NCBI GenBank assembly: GCA_910584915.1
Contig: CAJUDM010000021.1
Span: 16,621-80,620, forward strand
Direction of reading: 5' to 3'
DNA from: an uncultured Lachnospiraceae bacterium
Lineage (GTDB): Bacteria; Bacillota; Clostridia; Lachnospirales; Lachnospiraceae
Length of the DNA stretch: 64,000 nucleotides
This document shows positions 45,859-53,333 of the stretch, piece after piece. Below the pieces are notes generated by a model, which saw nothing but the letters and a program-made list of their open reading frames with translations, ran no database searches and had not been told where the DNA came from. How positions within the stretch are numbered: the stretch's first letter is position 1; each line of letters opens with the position of its first letter. Position numbers and translations under genes: made by a program.

Positions 45859-45887
45859 TTGACTAAAATTTCCCAATAATTTACAAT
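45859..45887 (+). promoter_or_regulatory. Promoter of the phosphoribosyltransferase-like gene
   Basis: TTGACT (45859-45864), 17 bases and TACAAT (45882-45887), 41 bases before the ATG. On the opposite strand a TATACT -10-like element (45745-45750) may serve degV. Confidence 0.75.
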
Positions 45888-45928
45888 GGATATAAGATAT
45901 TGTCAAACAACTTTGGAGGAGGTATGTT

Positions 45929-46573
45929 ATGCAGGACATTATTAAAATCGAATCGAAGCAGCATCCGAATGTGACACTCAGAGTGATCCCGGGACATTTC
46001 GCGACGCCAAACTCCCATGTAAACTATTATCTGGACATGACGGCTTTAAAGGCGAGGCAGAGTGAGGCGGCGGCAGCAGCGGTGGAACTGAGCAAGCAGA
46101 TACTGGCAACCACGATCGTGGATACGATCGTCTGCGTGGACGGGTGCGAGATCGTCGGCTCCTATCTGGCGGAAGATCTGACAAGGGCGGGAATCTATTC
46201 CATGAACGCGCATAAGACGATGTATATCATCACACCGGAGTACGGAACATCCGGGCAGATGGTATTTCGGGAGAACTTGAAACCTATGGTCAGAGGCAAA
46301 AATGTCCTGCTGCTTCTCGCGTCGGTGACGACCGGTCAGACAATCGTCCGCGCCGTGCGTGCGCTCGGGTATTACGGCGCGACGATCAGCGGTATCAGCG
46401 CGATCTTCAGCGCGGCAAACAGCGTGATGGGAATCCCGATCAACTCCCTCTTTACTATAGCGGATCTGCCCGATTACAGGACATATGATCCCGACGGATG
46501 CAGCATGTGTAAGGCAAAGCAGCCGATAGACGGTTTTGCCAATGCGTTCGGATACTCTGTCATTCAGGATTAG
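45929..46573 (+). CDS. Phosphoribosyltransferase-like protein with altered PRPP loop
   Basis: A 214-residue protein with the type I phosphoribosyltransferase fold, closest in layout to orotate phosphoribosyltransferases. The PRPP-binding loop, normally two acidic residues then TTG, reads VLLLLASVTTGQTIVRAVRA. The TTG is kept but both acidic residues are replaced by Ala-Ser. A CSMCKAKQPIDGFANAFGYS end is unusual and has a Cys pair. Ahead of it ATTVVDTIVCVDGCEIVGSY-like residues match the core beta strand. GGAGGAGG precedes the ATG. It may be catalytically weakened, a PRPP sensor or an enzyme of changed specificity. Confidence 0.75.
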   Translation: MQDIIKIESKQHPNVTLRVIPGHFATPNSHVNYYLDMTALKARQSEAAAAAVELSKQILATTIVDTIVCVDGCEIVGSYLAEDLTRAGIYSMNAHKTMYIITPEYGTSGQMVFRENLKPMVRGKNVLLLLASVTTGQTIVRAVRALGYYGATISGISAIFSAANSVMGIPINSLFTIADLPDYRTYDPDGCSMCKAKQPIDGFANAFGYSVIQD

Positions 46574-47055
46574 GCGGAGGATGCTGTTTTTATAGGGCAT
46601 TGTCATTCCTCGGTGCGGCGGGCATTGTCGAGGGGGACGGCGGCATTCAGAGCAAAGGCGATCCTGTACAGGAATATCATTGTGGATATTTTGGGTATGG
46701 ATGATTAAGAAATACTGTTTCGGGGACAGTTTTCCCGGAAAAGCAGCAGCCCGGGCGAAAGCCCGGCTGCTGTCGGAGAAGGACAGATGCGGAGATTGTG
46801 TCTGTCCTTTTCTGCTAGACATATGCCAAAACTCCTGTTTACCTCCGAGGCCACACTCTCCCGGTTTGCCCAGAAATGCGGCTTTGACGGCTGCAGGCAG
46901 TTTATCTATCGCTGCCGGGAGGGACTGCGGAATGAGAAGAAAAAACCTGTGGAGGGCGGAGCCGGGTATATCATATGATGGGGAACGGACAGTGCCATGG
47001 TGTGGTTCGGGTGGTAAGTGGAAGAGGATCTGTGTATGGGAGACAGGCAATGTAC
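46574..47055. other. Gene-poor stretch with a GC-rich hairpin
   Basis: About 480 bases between the PRTase-like gene and the GrcA terminator. GCAGCAGCCCGGGC and GCCCGGCTGCTG (46743-46772) make a strong hairpin without a T-run. Apart from the RpiR remnant listed separately I see no gene. Confidence 0.5.
46820..46978 (+). pseudogene. Remnant of an RpiR/MurR family regulator
   Basis: The frame encodes MPKLLFTSEATLSRFAQKCG followed by FDGCRQFIYRCREGLRNE. This matches the recognition helix region of RpiR sugar-phosphate regulators (TSxATISRFxRKLGFxxFxEF). Nothing of the SIS sugar-binding domain follows and the frame ends after about 50 residues. It looks like a decayed fragment; no ribosome site is evident. 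Confidence 0.55.
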
Positions 47056-47088
47056 GAAAAAACGCCCGATCTTTAACAAGACCGGGCA
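47056..47088 (-). terminator. Terminator of the glycyl-radical protein gene
   Basis: On the minus strand GCCCGGTCTT and AAGATCGGGC form a stem followed by GTTTTTTC, 35 bases after the gene stop. Confidence 0.85.
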
Positions 47089-47122
47089 ACAGTTGTCAGA
47101 TTTTACTGCAATGTAATATCCT

Positions 47123-47368
47123 TTAGATTGACTCGTGGAATGTACGGCTGATCACATCAGCCTGCTGTTCCGGTGTGAGTTTGATAAAGTTCACAGCGTA
47201 ACCGGATACACGGATCGTAAGCTGAGGATAATTCTCGGGATGCTTCTGAGCGTCTAAAAGCATATCCCTGTTGAGTACGTTGACATTCAGATGATGTCCT
47301 CCTTTTACGGAATAGCCGTCCAGTAAATTAACGAGATTGTCTACCTGTGCATTTGTGTTTGCTGCCAT
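47123..47368 (-). CDS. grcA: Stand-alone glycyl radical domain protein (GrcA-like)
   Basis: An 81-residue protein equivalent to the C-terminal end of pyruvate formate-lyase. VNRDMLLDAQKHPENYPQLT-like residues precede the glycyl radical loop IRVSGYAVNFIKLTPEQQAD, then VISRTFHE. In E. coli the 127-residue GrcA (YfiD) replaces the oxygen-damaged C-terminus of PFL; this shorter form keeps only the radical domain. AAGGAGGC precedes the ATG. It has its own promoter and terminator, so it is expressed alone. A PFL-activating enzyme must install the radical. Confidence 0.9.
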   Translation of the reverse strand: MAANTNAQVDNLVNLLDGYSVKGGHHLNVNVLNRDMLLDAQKHPENYPQLTIRVSGYAVNFIKLTPEQQADVISRTFHESI

Positions 47369-47431
47369 AATGTTTGCCTCCTTGAAAATGTTATATTTGA
47401 TAATAGTAATGATTACTGTTTCTTTAATCTA

Positions 47432-47460
47432 ATAATAGTAGTTATTCTCATTTTTGTCCA
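47432..47460 (-). promoter_or_regulatory. Promoter of the GrcA-like gene
   Basis: On the minus strand TGGACA (47455-47460), 17 bases and TATTAT (47432-47437), in a strongly AT-rich leader with GTAATCATTAC palindromes (47403-47417) that could bind a regulator of anaerobic or oxidative genes. Confidence 0.6.
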
Positions 47461-47631
47461 GAGTTATTTATGAAAATATTGTATTTTTTTGAGTACATTG
47501 TGAAAATAGGGGATTGAAAGTTGCAAGTACAGAGAAAAGTCCGTTTTACGGAACAGATGTTTTGTTATTGTCTGGAAGATCGGGCAGTGGTGGAGGTAAA
47601 CTGTAGAAAATTGTGTAAGAAAGGAAATTAT

Positions 47632-47893
47632 CATGGTATAATGTACTCAAGAATCCAGCCGCTGCGCGTCTGCCGCGCTTTGCGCTCAAAGATTCTTTCG
47701 TTACCATGTCAGGTGAAATCAAATGCTCATTGCATTCGCGCTTGATTTCCTGCTGACATGGTATAATGTACTCAAGAATCCAGCCGCTGCGCGTCTGCCG
47801 CGCTTTGCGCTCAAAGATTCTTTCGTTACCATGTCAGGTGAAATCAAATGCTCATTGCATTCGCGCTTGATTTCCTGCTGACATGGTATAATG
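47632..47893. repeat. 125-bp tandem repeat, two copies plus a third start
   Basis: CATGGTATAATG occurs at 47632, 47757 and 47882, an exact 125-bp period, and the two full units look identical. Each unit holds a long inverted repeat: ACCATGTCAGGTGAAATCAA pairs with TTGATTTCCTGCTGACATGGT. A second pair is AAGAATC / GATTCTT. Each copy opens with a TATAAT that could act as a -10 element. The flanks (47461-47631 and 47894-48045) show no gene I can support. Confidence 0.9.
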
Positions 47894-48045
47894 CAGTGTA
47901 GGTACAGGAAATGTTGCAAAAGTGAGAAATGGTGAAAAATTTCAGAAATAAAATTATGTTAGTTGTCATTTAGTGGCATTGCAGGCAGAGGAAGATTTGC
48001 AGGTGACAGCTATAGTTGCAGATATGGCGGCAGAAATGGAGAGAG

Positions 48046-48366
48046 ATGAGACAGGAGACTATAGACAGGATCAGAAAATTTACAGAGGATCGGGACTGGG
48101 ATCAGTTCCACTCGCCCGGAAATCTGGCAAAATCGATTTCCATAGAAGCGAATGAATTGCTTGAGTGCTTCCAGTGGAGCGATACGGAATATGACATTCA
48201 GCATGTGCGGGAAGAACTGGCGGATGTGATCGTGTACTGCCAGGACATGCTGGACCGGCTGGGACTGGATGCGGATGAGATCGTGAATGAGAAGATGGAT
48301 AAGAATGAGAGGAAATATCCGGTGGAGAAGGCGCGGGGGAGGGCGGAGAAGTATGACAGGTTGTGA
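48046..48366 (+). CDS. MazG-like nucleotide pyrophosphohydrolase
   Basis: A 106-residue all-helical protein of the MazG/dCTPase (RS21-C6) superfamily, removing pyrophosphate from (d)NTPs, often damaged ones. The metal-binding acids lie in SIEANELLECFQWSD and VREELADVIVYCQDML, the EExxE...ExxD pattern of the family. The start at 48046 has GGAGAGAG upstream. It borders the restriction genes; house-cleaning NTPases often neighbour defence loci, but no functional tie is shown. Confidence 0.88.
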   Translation: MRQETIDRIRKFTEDRDWDQFHSPGNLAKSISIEANELLECFQWSDTEYDIQHVREELADVIVYCQDMLDRLGLDADEIVNEKMDKNERKYPVEKARGRAEKYDRL

Positions 48367-48485
48367 TAATGAAATATAATAAAAAGTAACACTATGATAA
48401 AATTTGAATTTTTTAAGATAAAGTAGTTTGATAGATTGGGCAAAAATATTAGAGGTATTTACTTGAAAATAGGATGGATGGTGAC

Positions 48486-49406
48486 ATGAGGATGCCTAAA
48501 AAAAGATATGCACAGTTAGAGGAACATATATTAAGGACTTTTCAGAGAGACAGGCTTTTTTTGTATCGAAAAAAGATATATGATGTTTTGACGGCAGGAA
48601 AACCCCGGTCACAGATGTATGGAGGGGAATGCAAAACTGATGTGTTTGTCAGGGTGAGAGAAAGAGAATCGGGGGCGCAGGGAGATATAAAGATATCAGT
48701 AAAAACGCAGGATAGCCAGGAGTTTCAGGAAAACAAAATTACTGCTCAAAAAGCTGAGGCGTATTTTGGATGTGATTGGGAGAGGATAGTATTTCAATCG
48801 ACAATGCAGTTGAAACAAAAATTCGAGAACAGAATTTTACTGTATGCGTCAGAATTATATCCGACAAAAGCAAATTCTGTCACTGTGGGCTGGAAACTGG
48901 AGATTGCAAGTAAACCAAGGGCTTTGAGCGTCAGGGCTCCATTATCTGATCAGGAGATTCGAGATTATGTATATCGAGGGACGAATCAGCCGTATGAAAA
49001 AATAAACGCTGTTGTCAACGGAGCTATCGTCGAGAGATCCGGTATAGCAGATTATTTACTTGTTACTGATATGTCCCAAATTAATACAGCGAGTGATGTG
49101 ATAGATCAGATGGTTCCGATAGAGTCTGCTGTGGTCGGAGACACCTATTTGATATTTACAGCAAATAATTACAGGATGGATGTAGATTCTGCGGATGGAC
49201 CGCGATCTCTGGCTGTGCGCATAGAGTGGAGATGTATAAATCATAAGCTTGTACCACATTTTTGCTATGACGAACCGCTGAAATATACAGGGCAAAATGA
49301 TATGCGTCCGCTCGTTTTAGAGGCATTCAGAAAATTGGGAAAAGCTGATGTCCGGGAGATAGATCCAAAAGTTGATTTGGAGACAGAAAGTATTTTCAGG
49401 CTATGA
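48486..49406 (+). CDS. Unknown protein in restriction cluster, possible PD-(D/E)XK nuclease
   Basis: A 306-residue soluble protein I cannot assign. Near residues 40-75 it has GGECKTDVFVRVRE and GDIKISVKTQDSQEFQENKI. The spacing of Glu/Asp and the SVK strand is compatible with a PD-(D/E)XK nuclease core. The C-terminal half is mixed with several Tyr-rich strands. The start at 48486 is chosen from AGGATGG eight bases upstream; 48474 and 48492 are alternatives. The gene is AT-rich like the methyltransferase-endonuclease gene 36 bases downstream and is probably in its operon, as an accessory nuclease, specificity or control factor. Confidence 0.55.
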   Translation: MRMPKKRYAQLEEHILRTFQRDRLFLYRKKIYDVLTAGKPRSQMYGGECKTDVFVRVRERESGAQGDIKISVKTQDSQEFQENKITAQKAEAYFGCDWERIVFQSTMQLKQKFENRILLYASELYPTKANSVTVGWKLEIASKPRALSVRAPLSDQEIRDYVYRGTNQPYEKINAVVNGAIVERSGIADYLLVTDMSQINTASDVIDQMVPIESAVVGDTYLIFTANNYRMDVDSADGPRSLAVRIEWRCINHKLVPHFCYDEPLKYTGQNDMRPLVLEAFRKLGKADVREIDPKVDLETESIFRL

Positions 49407-49442
49407 TTTATAAATCAGGCAATAGAGAGGAAAAGATAAAAT

Positions 49443-51461
49443 ATGAATGTGATAAGTTTATTTTCCGGGTGCGGCGGACTTGATTTGGGATTTGAGAAGG
49501 CTGGGTTCCAAATACCTGTAGCGAATGAATTTGATAAAACGATATGGGAAACGTTTAAATATAACCATCCCAAAACACATTTGATTGAGGGCGATATACG
49601 ACAGGTCAATAAAGAGGATATCGCACAATTTATAGATGGAGAAGTCGATGGAATAATTGGCGGGCCACCCTGCCAATCGTGGTCAGAGGCCGGGGCGTTA
49701 CAGGGAATCAGGGATTCCAGAGGGCAATTATTTTTTGATTACATTCGTATTTTAAAAGAATTCAGGCCCAAATTTTTCCTTGCGGAAAATGTCAGTGGCA
49801 TGCTGGCCAACAGACATTCTGAGGCTGTGAAAAATATTATATCACTTTTTGAAGAGGCGGGATATGAGGTGTCTTTTACATTGGTGAACGCCAAAGATTA
49901 TGGTGTTGCAGAAGAGAGAAAAAGGGTATTTTATATTGGCTTTCGGAAAGATTTAAATATCACTTTTGGATTTCCTAAAGGCTCCACAAAAGAAGATGGT
50001 AAGAAAATAACGTTAAAGGATGTTATCTGGGATTTACAGGATACGGCGGTTCCATCAGGGCCTAAAAACCATCATAATCCTGAAGCAGTCAATAATAATG
50101 AGTATTTTACCGGGGCGTATTCTTCCATATTTATGAGCCGTAACAGAGTTAAGTCCTGGAATGAGCAGGCATATACGGTGCAGGCCTCCGGAAGGCAGTG
50201 CCAGTTACATCCGCAGGCGCCTAAAATGATAAAGTATGGAGAAAATGACTGTCGTTTTGTGATGGGGAAAGAGCATTTATATCGCCGCATGACAATAAGG
50301 GAGGTTGCCAGGATTCAAGGGTTTCCGGATGATTTTAAGTTTATTTATGAAGATACGAATAATGCCTATAAAATGATAGGAAATGCTGTACCGGTGAATC
50401 TGGCATATGAGATAGCATGTGCCGTAAAAAAACATCTTGAGGGAAGAGGTTATGAAGTGGAGGTGGATGACGAGGCAATTGATGCGAAAGAAGTGAATGA
50501 AAGGAAAGTGAGTGCCAGAAGTAATAATCAGGGCAGAGCGTATGAATATGCCTGGATGCAAACATTGTATGAACAGTTAAATATGGCAAATAAAGCAGAA
50601 ATGATAGAAAATTCCAGTCTAAAAGTGAATGAGAGAGCATGGCAGGATATGGATGAAGAAAGCCGGGAGACATTTAAGATTTCTGCAAGTGCTGCGATTC
50701 ATACTATATTGGAGTTAGAACCATTACTTTGTGAAGGCGATAAGAGCAGGCTGACCCTGGAATTTCAGAAGGATGGGGCGGGGAGAGATGGCGATGTGCG
50801 GGACATTGTGATCAGAAGGCATGATATCGGATGGGAAATAGGCTTAAGTATCAAGCATAATCATGATGCGATAAAGCATAGCCGCCTGAGCCATGTACTG
50901 GACTTTGGTAAAGTGTGGTATGGAAGGCCTTGCAGTAAGGACTACTGGGATGCGGCAGGAGAGATTTTTGACAGGCTAAAGGATGCAAAGGAGCAGGGGT
51001 TGAAATGGTCAGAGATAGATGATAAAGATCAGAAGATTTATGTTCCCCTTTTGCAGGCTTTTATGGATGAAGTCAACAGAGCCAATAAGGAAGTCAGGGA
51101 TTTGCCTCGAAAGATGGTGGAATATCTCGTCGGCACGAAGGATTATTATAAAATTGTAAGCAGGGATAAAAAACGTGTTACGTTTATACATACATTCAAT
51201 TTGCGCGGCACATTGAATAAACCGGGTAAAGTTAAAGTTTCAGCCATCACGGTTCCTGTCGTACAATTACCGACAAGGCTGGTGGCACTTGAATGTAAGC
51301 CTGACAGCGAAAATACGGTAGAGATGTATTTAGACAATGGATGGGAACTTAGTTTCAGGATTCACAGCGCGAAAGGAAAAGTGGAGCCAAGCTTAAAATT
51401 TGACATACAGTTTATGGGGATGCCGACGACCGTGTTGAATATTGAGTGCAAATGGAATTAG
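49443..51461 (+). CDS. HaeIII-like cytosine-5 methyltransferase fused to HaeIII-like endonuclease
   Basis: A 672-residue fusion. Residues 1-340 are a C5 DNA methyltransferase: motif I ISLFSGCGGLDLGFEKAGF, motif IV GGPPCQSWSEAGALQG with nucleophile Cys77, ENV, REVARIQGFPDDF and GNAVPVNLAYEIA. The PPCQSWSEAG(A/S)LxG context is that of M.HaeIII. Residues 360-672 match the HaeIII endonuclease family: NNQGRAYEYAWMQTLYEQ, DGDVRDIVIRR and WEIGLSIKHNHDAIKHSRL followed by LDFGKVWYGRPCSKDYW. Separate HaeIII proteins are about 330 and 318 residues, so this is a full-length join. GGCC is the predicted target. Usually the two activities are separate genes. Confidence 0.9.
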   Translation: MNVISLFSGCGGLDLGFEKAGFQIPVANEFDKTIWETFKYNHPKTHLIEGDIRQVNKEDIAQFIDGEVDGIIGGPPCQSWSEAGALQGIRDSRGQLFFDYIRILKEFRPKFFLAENVSGMLANRHSEAVKNIISLFEEAGYEVSFTLVNAKDYGVAEERKRVFYIGFRKDLNITFGFPKGSTKEDGKKITLKDVIWDLQDTAVPSGPKNHHNPEAVNNNEYFTGAYSSIFMSRNRVKSWNEQAYTVQASGRQCQLHPQAPKMIKYGENDCRFVMGKEHLYRRMTIREVARIQGFPDDFKFIYEDTNNAYKMIGNAVPVNLAYEIACAVKKHLEGRGYEVEVDDEAIDAKEVNERKVSARSNNQGRAYEYAWMQTLYEQLNMANKAEMIENSSLKVNERAWQDMDEESRETFKISASAAIHTILELEPLLCEGDKSRLTLEFQKDGAGRDGDVRDIVIRRHDIGWEIGLSIKHNHDAIKHSRLSHVLDFGKVWYGRPCSKDYWDAAGEIFDRLKDAKEQGLKWSEIDDKDQKIYVPLLQAFMDEVNRANKEVRDLPRKMVEYLVGTKDYYKIVSRDKKRVTFIHTFNLRGTLNKPGKVKVSAITVPVVQLPTRLVALECKPDSENTVEMYLDNGWELSFRIHSAKGKVEPSLKFDIQFMGMPTTVLNIECKWN

Positions 51462-51527
51462 CGAAAGACAGAGGCAGTATTGCCATATAAGGGAATAGTT
51501 TTATTTGCAGTAGAGGGAAAGTATAAA

Positions 51528-52781
51528 ATGGAAGTATTGTTTGATGAGTTAGAGTCAGCAGATCTTGTTGTGGATACGGTATATAAGGGAGGAAACATAA
51601 GTGGGAAGGCTTCGGAAGTGCTCCATGTGTTATTGCCTAACTGCAGCAACTCGGGTGGCTTTAGAAAAGTAATGCGGAAAGATGGCAGTGGATTGCCGGC
51701 ATATGTTGTTTTATATACATCAATGCAGGAATTGGCATGGCCGGATTATTTGGATGAAGAAACAGGCGTGTTCAGATACTATGGAGACAACAGGACACCT
51801 GGAAGAAATATATTAGATACACCAAGAAAAGGGAACCAATTACTCGAATTTGTATATGATTGTTTAAATAGCAGGGATGGTTCTATCAGAAATATTCCCC
51901 CATTTTTGATATTTAAAAAAGGGGCTGTGGGATGGGACGTACAGTTTCTTGGGTTAGCGGCGCCGGGGAATCCTAAAATTTCTCCGGATAAAGACTTAGT
52001 TGCTTTCTGGAGGACAATGGATGGGCAGCGTTTTCAAAATTACGAAGCTTATTTTACTGTTCTTGATACAAAAGAGCCGATTGATCGGAATTGGTTAAAT
52101 GCTTTAATATATCATCATGAGGAAAACCTTCAATATGCGCCGGAAGTCTGGAGAAAATTTATTAATCAGGGACGGAATGGAATAGAACCGCTGGTAGCGA
52201 AAAGATTACCTAAAATACCGACAAAGTATGATCAGTTGCAGAGTGATGTGGAGGGTTTGGCGTGTCTTGATAAAATCAGGGAACACTATCATCAAAATCC
52301 ATATGGGTTTGAACACTGTGCGAGAGATATACTCGAAAAATTGGATGAAAGATTTCAGGATTTTTCATTGACAAGGCCTTGGCGGGATGGCGGAAGAGAT
52401 GCCCTGGGATATTATGTGATTGGAGGCGGAAGTAAGGCAAATTATCCCTTGCGGATAGATTGTGCCATGGAGGCAAAATGTTATGCTAAAAATCATTCGG
52501 TGGGCGTGAAAGAAATGTCGAGGCTAATATCGAGAATCAGGTATAGACAGTTTGGTGTCCTTGTCACAACAAGTTTTGTACATGAACAGGCATATAAAGA
52601 AGTGATGGAGGATGGACATCCTATATTGATTGTATCTGCGTCAGATATAGCAAGAGTGCTTCGCACAAATGCAATCACTTCAGCGCGAATGGATGAGTGG
52701 TTTCTTAGTTTGGATGAATCTGACAATCGCAGATTTCAGCGACGGATGACAGAATATTCCGACCGTATAAATAAGATGTAA
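51528..52781 (+). CDS. AspBHI/Mrr-like modification-dependent restriction endonuclease
   Basis: A 417-residue protein. The N-terminal part (1-230) resembles the AspBHI modified-cytosine reader (SGGFRKVMRKDGSGLPAYVV, YYGDNRTPGRNILDTPRKGN). The C-terminal part is an Mrr-type PD-(D/E)XK domain: WRDGGRDALGYYVIGGGSKA, AMEAKCYAKNHSVGVKEMS and RIRYRQFGVLVTTSFVHEQA. Such type IV enzymes cut DNA carrying 5-methylcytosine. ATG 51528 with GAGGGAAAG in front is chosen over TTG 51480. It lies 66 bases behind the methyltransferase fusion, so its specificity must avoid self-made methylation. Confidence 0.82.
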   Translation: MEVLFDELESADLVVDTVYKGGNISGKASEVLHVLLPNCSNSGGFRKVMRKDGSGLPAYVVLYTSMQELAWPDYLDEETGVFRYYGDNRTPGRNILDTPRKGNQLLEFVYDCLNSRDGSIRNIPPFLIFKKGAVGWDVQFLGLAAPGNPKISPDKDLVAFWRTMDGQRFQNYEAYFTVLDTKEPIDRNWLNALIYHHEENLQYAPEVWRKFINQGRNGIEPLVAKRLPKIPTKYDQLQSDVEGLACLDKIREHYHQNPYGFEHCARDILEKLDERFQDFSLTRPWRDGGRDALGYYVIGGGSKANYPLRIDCAMEAKCYAKNHSVGVKEMSRLISRIRYRQFGVLVTTSFVHEQAYKEVMEDGHPILIVSASDIARVLRTNAITSARMDEWFLSLDESDNRRFQRRMTEYSDRINKM

Positions 52782-52787
52782 TTTGAG

Positions 52788-53228
52788 ATGTATGAATTTG
52801 AAAATACTACAGAAAAAACAAAAAAGACAATGAAGAAGCTTCGTTCTGCAAACACAGGAATAGAGATTGCGCTGCGGAAGGCTTTGTGGAAAAAAGGATA
52901 TCGGTATCGTGTATGTTATGACAAATTGCCGGGAAAACCGGATATTGCCTTGACAAAATATAAGATAGCAATATTCTGTGATGGTGAATTTTTTCATGGT
53001 AAGGATTGGGAACAGAGAAAGGATAAGATAGCGAATGGGAATAATGGAGCCTATTGGACAAAGAAGATTTCCCGCAATATTGCCAGAGATGAGGAGATCA
53101 ACAAGAAATTGATATTTATGGGATGGACTGTGATACGATTCTGGGGAAAAGATATTACTTATAATGTGGAAGAGTGTGTAAAAGTTATCGAAGAGAAAAT
53201 TTTTGAAAATATGTTGGGTATAGAATAA
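52788..53228 (+). CDS. vsr: Very short patch repair (Vsr) mismatch endonuclease
   Basis: A 146-residue Vsr protein that nicks next to T:G mismatches formed by deamination of 5-methylcytosine. KLRSANTGIEIALRKALWKK, GKPDIALTKYKIAIFCDGEF with FHGKDW, and the late FMGWTVIRFWGKDI are the family motifs. Asp in GKPDI is the metal ligand. It follows the endonuclease by 6 bases and is translationally linked, so it probably protects the methylated target of the MTase from C-to-T mutation. Confidence 0.92.
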   Translation: MYEFENTTEKTKKTMKKLRSANTGIEIALRKALWKKGYRYRVCYDKLPGKPDIALTKYKIAIFCDGEFFHGKDWEQRKDKIANGNNGAYWTKKISRNIARDEEINKKLIFMGWTVIRFWGKDITYNVEECVKVIEEKIFENMLGIE

Positions 53229-53333
53229 AATAGCGATAAGCCATGTGGTAGTTACAACAGTGATCTTTGGCTTGGACCGTGATCTGTTGTGTTATTAACA
53301 GGGCGATACTGAGATGTAAGGGAGAACGTACAT

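Noticed and set aside
46680..47126. 148-codon open frame after the PRTase-like gene
   Set aside because: It runs over the strong hairpin at 46743 and the terminator at 47056. The protein-like signal in this area (RpiR recognition helix) is in another frame.
47632..47893. The 125-bp repeats as a CRISPR array
   Set aside because: The whole unit is repeated with no unique spacers between short repeats, and no cas genes are present.
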